Part shown: in pieces, positions 23,001 through 33,440 of the stretch
Position numbering within the stretch: position 1 is the first letter of the stretch
How the letters are laid out: the number at the start of each line of letters is the position of its first letter
NCBI GenBank assembly: GCA_034359265.1
Contig: CP136896.1
Span: 7,595,501-7,659,500, forward strand
DNA length: 64,000 nt
Reading direction: 5' to 3'
Source of the DNA: Canna indica
Lineage: Eukaryota; Streptophyta; Magnoliopsida; Zingiberales; Cannaceae
The notes under the pieces: model-generated
Told to the model about the DNA's origin: nothing
The model's input: the letters and a program-made list of their open reading frames with translations, nothing else
The model's database searches: none
Translations under genes and position numbers: made by a program

Positions 23001-24700
23001 ATCGGGAGTATATTGAAGGGCTATTAGTCAAAAATATCCAAACTTTGGTGAAATGTTTAGTTGTGGTCAATCTTTTAATTGATTTCAATTGTATACAAAA
23101 TATTTTACATTGGTCTTAATTATAGCTTGTCATCTATATTCATTTAGTTTAACTATTACGTTGGTGATGTGGCAATCCAAAAAAGTAAAAATTTTAGCTC
23201 GCAATGTCAGCAGTTGGCCACGTACTCATATTTGAAGTGCTCATTGGTCCCAAATAAAATTTATCTCGAAGCCCTTATTTTAGGACCCACACCCAATGAC
23301 ATTGGTCCCACTGCTCTCATCTTCTCTGATAGATACTCTAGCGATTACTGCAAAAACCCTTCAATTTCTTGCTCCGACTAAAAGAATTCATTGGGGAAGC
23401 CATGGTTCGTCATTAACGACAACAACTTGCTCGACGTTCAAATAGGATCTATCACACAGTTTTAAGTCAGCGTGATGCCTCCTCTACTTTAGCACCGGTA
23501 AGTATAGGGTTGGTTCTAGTAAGATTTGCATTTTACTTTGTTAATTCTAGAAAGAGATAATTCTATAGGATTTGGTACTATCAATGTTAGGGTTTAACTT
23601 TATTTCTTAGTATGATGCTATTGTTGGTAATGATTGTAAAAATTAAATACAATTTACTTTGTTTCTATGTTTCAAGTTGAAATTACTAGCAGATGAAAAT
23701 TATAATAGTAATTCTCAAGAACACTTTATAAGGAGTGAATTCTTGAGTTTAAGGCAATAATCTATTCTAAAAGAGGTTAGAGAGCCAAAATTAGTGTTAG
23801 AGATGTTAGGCAAATATTGGCTATAGAATATTTTGAAATCAAAGAATTCGACAAAAATGCAGAAACTCAATTATTAAACAAGGTAGCACTATGTTGTAGA
23901 AGACATCGGAAGGTTGAAATTGATTGCCAAAAATATCATATAAGAATTGGTTGTTGAAATGTAGGCATCCGAGAATCCGACATGAATATACAAATGGAAA
24001 ATGCTAAAAGAAATGTGAAGTTTCCTTCCCTTGCCCCGGATGATGCAAATGATCAATCATTTGACGATTTTGACTACCTGCCTGTGGGAGAAAGTGATGA
24101 TGACTATGTGCTAGATGAATTTGAAGATGATAGTGATGATAAGTTCATGGAGGCTAGGACAATCAAAATGACAACTACAAATATATATATAATTGATGGA
24201 GGCTACTACTCATGAGATGCTGGTATTGAAACAATGAGTGGTTAGTGTTAAAGTTGGAACTTCAAGTTATCAGGTTTGATTTCAATGAAAAACACAAGCC
24301 AAAATCCAAGTGAGAAGTATCACTCCTCAAGGTCTTGAACCCATCTTGAATGAGAATGTATATATGCCAAGTAATCTTAGTGACTATGGTGAAAGCAATA
24401 ATGAAGTCATTACACCAGAGACCAATGTAGAGAGTATAAACACTACAAAAAAAGTGATTAATATAAAAGCATGACCAAGTCCTCAGCTTGGTAAGGGAGC
24501 ATATGTGACAAAGGGTTGCCTGATGGAAGTAGATCAAGTCCTAGTTCTAAGCATGACGAGGGAGCCAATGTGAGAAAAGGCTACACGAAAATGGGTAGAA
24601 TCACAACTAGGCTAGGTCTCACAACTTAAATATGATTCTAGGTTGTGTTAGACTTGAGTTACGTCTTGACGAAGACAACAAAATATAAGTGGGAAGATTA
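23000..24700 (+). other. Possible degenerate Mutator-like element
   Basis: 23020-23110 reads like a MULE terminal repeat (AAAATATCCAAACTTTGG and related AT-rich text). 23982-24215 is a 77-codon frame with an acidic tract (DDDYVLDEFEDDSDD), a composition common in the N-terminus of plant MULE transposases. Upstream 23740-23950 has stop-broken sequence that could be the following or preceding part. No transposase catalytic motif and no matching right repeat was found. Confidence 0.3.
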
Positions 24701-25380
24701 TTGTACCCCCATTTAATTAGTTTCATATTAGAAGTATATTGAATGAGCAATTTGTATAGTTAAACGATATGATCAAATTGAGCAAAAAATTGAACTGATC
24801 TAACTTTTGGAGAACAAGATATTTAGTTCGTATGAGGAGCATTTGATTAAATAAATATCTTATAAATTAATCATAGAGGAAATTAATTGTAGGGAGTAAA
24901 CTTTTTCGGATAAGGGTTTTAAAAATTGACCCGTCATATAAGGCTTTTAAAAAATGACTATATTTTGTCATTTTGGATGAGAATACCCTTCGAACCAGTT
25001 TTCAAGAACTTTGAAACCCTAATTAAAGGTAAAATGTGCCAATTTTGTCCAAAAAAAATAAAAATAACTCTAAAGCTGTCGTTGTGAATCTGCATTGATC
25101 TCCTCAACCTACATTCTAGTTCTAGAGATGTTTTCTCCTCAACTGGTGTTTGAAAAGTTGTTGGATCTCATCGCTCATGGCTGACCCAATGTTGCTAGAT
25201 TTTAGTTTGTCGACGTCTTTTGCCATTTTCCTAGTCTGTGTCGTTGTTTCGTGAAGCGAGAGTTCAATGCTCGAGCGAGGAAATCAATCATTCCTTTAGC
25301 TTTAGTTTAGGTACTACATCTCATAATGAGATTAGGTTATACTTGTGGGATGTTGGAATGTTAGGTTTGTGCGAGATATT
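24700..25380. other. Intergenic, nothing recognised
   Basis: AT-rich to 25080, then mixed composition. The open frame 25238-25456 begins upstream of, and runs into, the degenerate repeat described next. No domain was recognised. Confidence 0.4.
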
Positions 25381-25880
25381 ATGGACAAAATGTTATAGAT
25401 TAGGCGGGATGTTTTGGACGCGACAGCTTGTTGTGAGAGTTGGTTGGATGTTATAAAGGGGACGACATTTTGTTGACGAGATGTTTTGAGAGTGAACAGA
25501 ATGTTATAACTACAGACGAGATGTTGTGAGAGTGGACGAAATGTTATAGCCACGGACGGAATGTTGTGAGAGTAGACTAAATATTATAACCACGGAAGGG
25601 ATGTTGCGAGAGTGGGTGGGAGGGTTGTTTTGATAATGGATGAGATATTATAACCACGGGCGAAATGTTATGAGAGTGGTGGGGTTGTTCGAGATGTTGT
25701 GGACAGGATGTTGTGAGAGTGGACAAATTATTCTGAGAATGGACGAGATGTTATAATCATGAGTGTGATGTTATGCACGTACATGTTGTGAGAGTGGGCG
25801 GATTGTTCTAAGAATGAACGAGATATTATAACCATGGGCGGAATATTATAACCTTGGACGAGATATTGTAAGAGCGATAT
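25380..25880. repeat. Degenerate minisatellite built on GGACGAGATGTTATAACCAC
   Basis: Units of roughly 15-35 bp alternate between ATGTTATAACCACGG and ATGTTGTGAGAGTGG, joined by GACGA/GGCGG. More than a dozen diverged copies are visible from 25380 to 25880. Copies vary in length and order, so this looks like an old, decayed array. No coding sense is evident. Confidence 0.7.
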
Positions 25881-26204
25881 ATAACTTAGTCATTTAACAT
25901 ATAAGGACAATGTTATTCAAAAAATAATTCTCATGATTATTTTTTAAAAAGTCTTACTCAAATGAGCAATAAATGAAACCGGCCCTTAATCGTAATGAAC
26001 TAATCAAGTCAGTTTAGTTAATAATGATTTTTATCAAATTAATCTACTGAACTACATTGTATCGAATTAATACACACCAAAGTCATCTGTCAAATTGACC
26101 AAAATGTTTAATTTTCATATAATTTATAAGTTACACTATGTAACATAAGTAATTATATTAATTATATATATAAGTGGTAGTATAAGTGATAAAATTAGTT
26201 ATAA

Positions 26205-26580
26205 TACAGGCAGGGCCCAACTACTCAAGGGGGAGGCCCAGCCCGTGAGCCCGCCCCTTCGAACTTGGGCTAGGTTCAAATCGGCCCAAAATATTAAAAA
26301 TAGAGTAATATAGACCAACGATGAAACTCAAACTGCTAACCTCTAGTATATTTTGAGATACACTAACCACTACACTAAATATTTATATGTGTTTCTTTTA
26401 TTTATTTATAGTAAGTAAAGTAAAACTATAAGGCTGGCTAAGCCAAACTAGCACAGACCAGGCTAAGCCTAGCCGGGCTCGGCATGGCCCGCTTTCGAGC
26501 CGTGCCGAGCACAACCCACATGCCTAGTCGGGCTAGGACCGTGCCACCCATGAGCGGGATCAACCGATTGTCATCTCTAA
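26205..26580 (-). mobile_element. Possible hAT-type terminal fragment
   Basis: On the minus strand the segment starts TAGAGATGACAATCGG, similar to the (C/T)AGNGATGNCA ends of plant hAT elements, and continues with GGGC/GCCC-rich text (GGCTCGGCATGGCCC on the plus strand) common next to such ends. The opposite terminus and target duplication are not visible. Confidence 0.3.
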
Positions 26581-26739
26581 ACTAAATAATATTTATTTAT
26601 TTACTTGTATACTACATATTTTGGTTCATTCGGTTAATAAAAAATTAGAAATTTTTTTGTTGTGTTTGGAACATGAACTAGATTGGACAAGACAAGAAAT
26701 ATCCTTGTGTGCTTCATGTTTGAATGTATTTAAAAATAA

Positions 26740-28047
26740 GGGAAAATCATACTTTTGGTTCACACAGTTTGCTCGAATTTTGGTTTTAGTCCATATAGTT
26801 TTAAAATTTTGATTTTAGTCCCCATACTTTATTTCCGTTTGGGATTTGGTCCCTACCGTCACATGAGGTCTAAACGGTGCTGACGTGGATAACAGGGTGT
26901 TGACTGGACAATGCTGATGTGGAGCCTGCAAGAACCAACTTTGTAAACTATAGAGACTAAAACTAAAATTTTGTAAACTATGAGGACTAAAACCAAAATT
27001 TTGTAAACTATAGGGATTAAAACTAAAATTTAAGTAATTATTTTTCCTAATAATTATAAAAAAGTACATGATATTTTTTTAAAATTTATTTATAAAGAAC
27101 TATAATATTAAAAAATATTAAAATTGAGCAAACTTTTTTTACAGATTAAGGTAATTTATTTTGAAAAGTGCGATTACATATTTATATATTTAGAAGATTA
27201 GTTTAATATTTGCAAGATTAATTTATTTTCTATTTAAGACATAAATATCTGATTTCATATTCTTGCATTGAATACATTAATTGAACAGAGAATATATTTA
27301 TATTTTGCAGTATGTTCTGTATCTCTAAATATCTCTTAATAATGGCTACGAAATTGTAGCAATAACTTTGTATTATGGTGTTGCCACTACAGCAAATGCA
27401 TGAGAAACCGACATTTATTAGAGTGAAAATCAACATTTTCTTGACGTTCGAAATCTAATTTAAATCGCTTTGAATGTGCCAAATTTAGGATCAAAATGGA
27501 GGTGAGGAGTTGATCAGCGAAGAGATGAGCAGATCAAGAGAGCAAATTTTTAAATTCTACATCCACTACATATATAATTCACGCAAAATCAGGGTAATTA
27601 ACGGATAAAAACTGACGCCTAATGACGGCGTCAGTTTAAATACACCCAAATTGATGTAAATTACTGTAGTGTGCTCAAATTTAGTATTTTAAGATATTAT
27701 AATTATTTATAAATAAATTTAAAAAATTATGATTTTTTTATATTTTTTTAAAAAAATAATAATAATTTTGGTCTCTATAGTTTACTTAAAATTTGATTTT
27801 AGTCTCTATAATTTATAAAATTTTGATTTTAGTCCTCATAGTTTACAAAGTTGGTCCTTGTAGATCTACGTCAGCAATGTCCAATCAGCATCTGTTATCC
27901 ACGTCAGCACCGTTTAGGCCTCATGTGACGGTAGAGACCAAATCCTAAACGGAAATAAAATGTAAGGACTAAAATCAAAATTTTGAAACTATAGGGACTA
28001 AAACTAAAATTGAAGCAAACTGTGGGGATCAAAAGTATGATTTTCCC
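26740..28047. mobile_element. Mutator-like non-autonomous element with ~310-bp inverted repeats
   Basis: The left arm starts at 26740 with GGGAAAATCATACTTTTGG and extends to about 27055. The right arm, about 27765-28047, is its reverse complement and ends in ATGATTTTCCC. Both arms repeat TTTTAGTCCxxATAGTTT-type phrases, so they contain short internal repeats. Flanks are TAAAAATAA (26731-26739) and TAAAACTAA (28048-28056), a 9-bp target duplication with one mismatch. The centre is AT-rich, has no transposase and carries a nested CACTA MITE. Confidence 0.82.
27385..27671. mobile_element. CACTA MITE nested inside the MULE
   Basis: The 287-bp segment starts CACTACAGCAAATGCATG and ends TTTACTGTAGTG-like (reverse complement CACTACAGTAAT). 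It is flanked on both sides by the 3-bp repeat TGC (27382-27384, 27672-27674), exactly the CACTA duplication length. Near the right end is a small palindrome (TGACGCCTAATGACGGCGTCA). Non-coding. Confidence 0.82.
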
Positions 28048-28422
28048 TAAAACTAATATGGGATGAAATACAATTTATAAATTGTTGCCAAACTACATAA
28101 AATAATAATAATAAACTAAAAATTTGAACCAGGTTTTAAAGAAATTATTGGTATACATATATTAAAAAATTATAATAATTATATTAAAAGATAATATAAA
28201 TTTAATACAGCCAAAATAAAAAATAAAATAAAATTTGTATTAAAAGAACTCACGCATTGAGTAATTATATATATATATATATATAATATGATAAGTAAAA
28301 TTATCAAAATTATTTTAAATTATAATTTTAAATAATAATATTCATATTATAAATAATTAAGAATAATAATAAATATCTTATATATGAAAAATTATAAGTG
28401 TAAATAAAATAGTAATATTATT

Positions 28423-28535
28423 TGTCAACTATGGGTAGCACAATTGATGACAATATGTTGAACATTGCCTAGAGTTTTAGGGTTCGAATTCTAGTATGGT
28501 CACTTATTGTGACTTTCTATCTTTGTTAAAAAAAA
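28423..28535 (+). mobile_element. tRNA-derived SINE-like copy 1
   Basis: Contains an A-box-like stretch (GGGTAGCACAATTGATGACA) and about 45 bases on a B-box-like GGGTTCGAATTCTA (28480-28493), the two internal RNA polymerase III promoter parts. The tail ends in TTGTTAAAAAAAATAG. A related copy lies at 29209-29367. Confidence 0.6.
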
Positions 28536-29208
28536 TAGTAAATATTAGTTCAATTTATTTTATATAATTAATAAAGTAAAAAATATTTTATTTATTGGTT
28601 AAAATTTACCAAACAAAATAATACATTGATAAAAGTTAAAAAAATATAATTTTAAACTCAATGTAATTAATTTTTTTATTTAAATGTTATATTGAATTAT
28701 TTTTTATTCCAATGTTTTCAATTACGCTATTCATTTTTAATTATATAAATAGTATTTTTTTTAAACTATACATTTATGCATAAATCACAATTTTATTATA
28801 ATATTTTATTGATATTTTTGTTTACATGATATTTAAAAGGAGTAAATTATAAAATTCATCCAAGCAATAAGAAGGTGGTAATTTACAAAAAAAAAAAAAC
28901 TAAAGAATTATTTAATTTACAAAATCAAGTGTAAATATTTAATAGAATGAGTTAGTTATTGAGATATAAATTACTAAAATAATTCTTACTATCAAATTAA
29001 AGAATTATTTTTTAACTAATATTTTAAAGATTTAAATCAACAACATTAAAGAAATTAAATGAACAACAATAATTAGAAATTAAATGGACATCACTAATTA
29101 AAATAAAAAACTAAAAATATTATTAAAAGATAATATTGCAAGAAAATAAAGAGCCATCTAGTATTATTAAATCATCGACATTACTTAAAATTAAACTGAC
29201 AATATTAA
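28536..29208. other. AT-rich spacer between SINE-like copies
   Basis: Very AT-rich, with a poly-A run at 28887-28901. No open frame or repeat of note was seen. The stretch 28057-28422 before the first copy is similar and includes a TA microsatellite at 28267-28286. Confidence 0.5.
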
Positions 29209-29367
29209 TTGTCAACTGTGATTAACATAGTTGGTGACAACATTTTATAAATTTTCTAGAGGTCTGGGGTTCGAATCCTAGTAAGGTCTCCATTGTGTGA
29301 ATTTTCTTTGATATTTTATAATAATATTCTCATTCTTGAAATAAATTCACTTTCTTTGAAAAAAAAT
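29209..29367 (+). mobile_element. tRNA-derived SINE-like copy 2
   Basis: Shares with copy 1 the start TGTCAACT, a degenerate A-box region (CATAGTTGGTGACAACA), the B-box GGGGTTCGAATCCTAG (29266-29281) and a following GGTC...TTGTGTGA segment. It ends in an A-run at about 29366. The body is more diverged than copy 1. Confidence 0.6.
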
Positions 29368-29404
29368 TGACAATATGAATTAAAAATAAAATAAAAAACT
29401 ATTT

Positions 29405-29560
29405 AGTATAGAATTAAATTGATAACATTAGTGCCATTAATGTAAATGAATGCCCAAAATTAGGTAATAAATATTGAGCTGTCAAAAAATCTGAATATAC
29501 AGTGTGATATCTTTTGATCTTTGACACACCATTTTGAAGCGGATAGTTCACAGTGCTCAT
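29405..29560 (-). pseudogene. Copia integrase scrap
   Basis: The minus-strand peptide has [15 protein letters not shown] followed by a region aligning loosely with the ARAL...WGEAL..ATYLINR segment that follows the integrase glutamate in Ty1/copia elements. Only about 50 codons remain and the catalytic Glu position is changed. Weak but recognisable. Confidence 0.4.
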
Positions 29561-29597
29561 TCTCAAAAAAACAAATCGAAAAAGCCAACTCATCATG

Positions 29598-29831
29598 ATG
29601 TTTCCACTCCATTTACATTACGAAGATGTATCACGTCAGGATCCATTGCTCAAACCGAATCACGCCAACGTTATGGAAGTTCCTGGATTGTTTAAAATAA
29701 GATTAGTACCAATCGATGATTTCAGAATCCAATTTGAAAAATTGGCTATGGAGATTCCGCGCGGTCAGAGATTCATACAGACACAAAGGGGCCCTTATTT
29801 CCAAGCAGGAAAGTCGTTTCGATCCAATCCA
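29598..29831 (+). pseudogene. rpl5: Nuclear copy of the start of mitochondrial rpl5 (NUMT-like)
   Basis: From the ATG at 29598 the frame reads [18 protein letters not shown], then [32 protein letters not shown] and GKSFRSNP, which are the conserved N-terminal blocks of plant mitochondrial ribosomal protein L5. About 78 of the usual ~185 residues are present. The match stops at a TA microsatellite (29830-29852), and a middle stretch differs from the family. No presequence for import is evident, so this is read as a mitochondrial DNA insertion rather than a working transferred gene. Confidence 0.8.
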
Positions 29832-30389
29832 TATATATATATATATATATATTAAAAAATTCAATATTTTTTATTTGAATACTTATTTAAAATAATTATA
29901 TATATAATTAATAGTAAATTTTTTTAAAACAATCTCTATAAATTATAATATTATACATTTTATAACTTCTAAAGACTAAAATCGACACACATATGGCTTG
30001 ATGATAGGCTCAACGTGAGTAATGATACATCAAAAAATAGTCCTTTGAGAATCAATAACTTGGCTTATATATTAAGCAATGGAAAAAAATAAAACTGAAC
30101 AAAGATTAAGCAAAACTTTACATCATTATTTGATTTAAATTGGTACTCGTTTCTGAAACCCTAGATTTGTCTTCCTTAATGAATTTGTGCATGATGCTAG
30201 AAAAAAAACTAGCTATGTGATCGTCGTTTGTGTTTGCCACAACAGAAATCTCAACCCACAATACTTGACGGCATGGCTTCTCTAATGGGTGTCGATTCCT
30301 CTTATCTCGGAGTTCTTCTATGCTCTCGATTGGTGAGCTAGAGTCTGAATCATGTGCTTTGCTGGAAGCCGATCGTAGAGGGTATCAGA
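29832..30389. other. AT-rich flank of the large CACTA element
   Basis: Begins with a TA microsatellite, then AT-rich DNA without an open frame of interest. The last bases, AGA at 30387-30389, form the left target duplication of the CACTA element. Confidence 0.5.
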
Positions 30390-30399
30390 CACTACAAGA

Positions 30400-30830
30400 A
30401 AATAGGGTATTACCGACGGACCAAATCCGTCGGTAATACCCAAAAATCTATCGGTAATATTGTTACCAACGGAGTGACTATCAGTAAAATCCGTCGGTAA
30501 AAGGCTCCTCGGTAATACCGACGGATTTTAATTAATCTGTTAGTATTACCAACAGATATTTTAGTTTGTTGGTAATACCAACGGATACATATATTCGTTG
30601 GTATTACCAACAGATATTTGTCCGTTGGTATTACCAACAGATATTTGTCCGTTGGTATTACCAACGCATACCGTTGGTATTACCAACGGATATTTTGTCG
30701 TTGGTATTACCAACAAAATAAAATATCTGTTGGTAATACCAACGAAACCTATCTGTTGGTAATACCAACGTATATATGTATCTGTTGGTAAATCCGTTGG
30801 AATTAGAATCTACCAATTTTGATCAACAGA
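30400..30830. repeat. Left subterminal repeats of the CACTA element
   Basis: More than a dozen copies, in both orientations, of a 10-20 bp motif close to TTGGTATTACCAACGGATA. In En/Spm such repeats bind the TNPA protein; that role is inferred here. The right end (about 45866-45935) has only a few copies, so the two ends are unequal. Confidence 0.85.
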
Positions 30831-31219
30831 TATTTTATTTTGTTATATGTGTACCTGATCAATCCTCAAATAATGAAATCACATATAAATTTGATCACAC
30901 AAGATCTGAAAAATAATTTTTGAATCACACATTAAAATCCACACACATAAGAAACCATTGTATACCATTAATTTTGAAATACATTGTGTTATTCAAATAT
31001 TTACAAAGTTTCAAAGTTTTAAAGTTTCAAATACATAAGATAAGTTTTTCCAAAAAGCTAATCCTTGCACTTCATCCTTTTACCTGCATGTAGAAACAAA
31101 AAAAATAATGAGGCAATGAAATGAGGAATACGATGTTTGTAACTCAATGCAAAATAATAAACTGACACTCTGAAGTTGTAAATAAAGTTTGTAACTCAAT
31201 GAAATGAGAAATACCTAAC

Positions 31220-31480
31220 AATGCAGCATGCTGAATTATATCAATAGCATGCTGAGAATACACTCATGCTGAGAATTGACTCAGCATGCTAAATTCACAG
31301 CTGAGAATTGGAATTCACTCAGCATGCTGAGAATTGAATTCAGCATGCTGAGATTCTGAGAATGAATTCCCAATATGTTCATTCTCAGCAAGTTTAATTT
31401 ACCAAGTTTAATGTGCATAAAAGCAACAAGTTCAAGTTTAATTTTAATGCAGCATGCTGAATTGTAACAATAGCATGATG
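31220..31480. repeat. Minor AGCATGCTGAGAATT repeat cluster
   Basis: Several copies of the AGCATGCTGAGAATTGAATTC type lie left of the RFC4 fragment. They belong to the same family as the main array at 32260-33180. Confidence 0.8.
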
Positions 31481-31482
31481 AG

Positions 31483-31520
31483 AATTGATGTTTTCCATAG
31501 CTTCCTTATTCATACTTCAG
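31483..31520 (+). repeat. 38-bp direct repeat, left copy (right copy 32218-32255)
   Basis: The sequence beginning AATTGATGTTTTCCATAG is identical at 31483-31520 and 32218-32255. The pair brackets the RFC4-derived segment, and the right copy runs directly into the main AGCATGCT array. Confidence 0.9.
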
Positions 31521-31663
31521 TTTTTTGTTCATGAATCTGTTAAGAGTAGGCATAAAGTAATGATATGTCATATTTCAGAACTGAATGCTTATTTTTGCTT
31601 GGCTTATATATAATCTTTGGCACTTTTATTATGGCTTTCATTCTTTATGCTGTGATTCTTCAG

Positions 31664-31952
31664 GTAATCCCCTAGGATGCAGTTCAGGCACTATTTGGAG
31701 CTTGCAAGTCTGGGGATTTTGATGTTCCAAACAAGGAGGTTAACAATATAATAGCAGAGGGATACCCAGTTTCCCAAATGCTCTCTATCAGGTTATTTTT
31801 ACCATTAGTAACACCATGCAATCACCATTTCTCATTATTTCGGGTGTTAATTCAAGTTTGTATACCAGTTGTTAGAGGTGATAGTGAATACTGATGACAT
31901 ATCAGATCAACAGAAGGCACAGATCTGCAAGAAATTGGATGCTGCAGATAAG
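31664..31952 (+). pseudogene. Captured two-exon fragment of replication factor C subunit 4
   Basis: Exon-like piece 31664-31791 encodes VIP, a stop (TAG), then DAVQALFGACKSGDFDVPNK and EVNNIIAEGYPVSQMLS. Piece 31869-31952 encodes LLEVIVNTDDISDQQKAQIC and KKLDAADK. Between them are GT and AG splice borders, and the first piece is preceded by TTCTTCAG. This is the C-terminal collar region of the RFC4-type clamp-loader subunit, where the family continues with CLVDGADEYLQL; that next exon is not present. Introns are retained, so capture was from genomic DNA, not from a message. The premature stop and missing ends make it non-functional. Confidence 0.82.
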
Positions 31953-32259
31953 GTTAGTCTGAATGCTGTGATATCATTTTAGCTATTACGTTGTATATGT
32001 AAACATCTCGCATAGGAATTGTGAATTCCTTGATAGTAGTACGCAAGCATCAGGTATTCAGGTGTTTCCTTATATAAACCCCGTTGCATATCTGGAACAT
32101 TATTTTTGGCAATGCCTACCCTATCTTGGCCAATCATCACGCTATTGCTACTAGTTGTTTACATTTTGCAGATGCACTGTCTATTTCATGCATTTTATTC
32201 TTTCCTATATTGATGATAATTGATGTTTTCCATAGCTTCCTTATTCATACTTCAGTATG

Positions 32260-33180
32260 TGAGAGCATGCTGAGAGAGCTGAGAATTCACTCAGGCTGTG
32301 AGAGCATGCTGAGAGAGCTGAGATAGCATGCTGAATTCTCAGCATGCTGAGAATTCACTCAAGCTGTGAGAGCATGCTGACAGTAGCTCATTGTGATGCA
32401 GAGCATGCTGAGAATTCACTCAGCATGCTGAGAATTCACTCAGCATGCTGTGAGAGCATGCTGACAGTAGCTCATTGTGATGCAGAGCATGCTGAGAATT
32501 ATTCTGAGCATGCTGAGAGAGTTGAGAATTCACTCAGGCTGTGAGAGCATGCTGACAGTAGCTCATTGTGATGCAGAGCATGCTGAGAATTCACTCAGCA
32601 TGCTGTTAGAGCATGCTGAGAATTATTCTCAGCATGCTGAGAGAGCTGGGAATTCACTCAGGCTGTGAGAGCATGCTGAGAGAGCTGAGATAGCATGTTG
32701 AATTCTCAGCATGCTGAGAATTCACTCAGGCTGTGAGAGCATGCTGACAGTAGCTCATTGTGATGCAGAGCATGCTGAGAATTCACTCAGCATGCTGTGA
32801 GAGCATGCTGAGAGAGCTGAGAATTCACTCAGGCTGTGAGAGCATGCTGACAGTAGCTCATTGTGATGCAGAGCATGCTGAGAATTCACTCAGCATGCTG
32901 AGAGAGCTGAGAATTCACTCAGGCTGTGAGAGCATGCTGAGAGAGCTGAGATAGCATGCTGAATTCTCAGCATACTGAGAATTCACTCAGCAGCTGTGAG
33001 AGCATGCTGAGAATTATTCTCAACATGCTGAGAGAGCTGAGAATTCACTCGGGCTGTGAGAGCATGCTGAGAGAGCTGAGATAGCATGCTGAGAATTCAC
33101 TCAGCATGTTGTGAGAGCATGCTGTGAGAGCATGCTGAGAATTCCACAGCATGCTGAGAATATCATGCTCTCTAATTACT
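32260..33180. repeat. Complex tandem array built on the palindrome AGCATGCT
   Basis: Dozens of copies of AGCATGCTGAGA joined by a small set of linkers: GAATTCACTCAG, GGCTGTGAG, GAGAGCTGAGATAG, and a longer linker starting ACAGTAGCTCATTGTGATGC (five occurrences, near 32380, 32463, 32553, 32746 and 32850). The linkers recur in variable order, giving higher-order blocks of about 83-104 bp and double that. Each AGCATGCT is its own reverse complement, so the array has strong hairpin potential. Outlying copies continue to 33395. Its open frames on the plus strand are products of the repeat. Confidence 0.93.
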
Positions 33181-33440
33181 AATCCTAGAATTGTAAGTGA
33201 GCGGGGCATATTGATTACTAATCCAAGTTTATTCTAGGTCCCGACATTACCTCACCTCTTTCTTTATGTTAGACTCTCTTAGATTGGAACTTCACATATG
33301 TAATTACTTGTTCCTTATGCAGGCTTGGTAAAGATGGTGAGGGTTAGTGTTTTGAACTTCTGTGAGAGCATGCTGAGAATTCTATAGCATGCTGATAATT
33401 GAATTAAGAATGGAATAGTTTAATTTACTAACTTATTTCT

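Noticed and set aside
28480..28493. tRNA gene at the GGGTTCGAATTC motif
   Set aside because: No acceptor stem or cloverleaf could be built around it; a SINE-like remnant is the better reading.
32084..32954. Plus-strand open frames rich in MLRELRIHSGCESML-type repeats
   Set aside because: They follow the AGCATGCT array period and occur in several frames; there is no start context, splice support or domain. By-product of the repeat.
32260..33180. CRISPR-like array
   Set aside because: Repeats are not of constant length with unique spacers; linkers themselves repeat, and the setting is a plant nuclear transposon.
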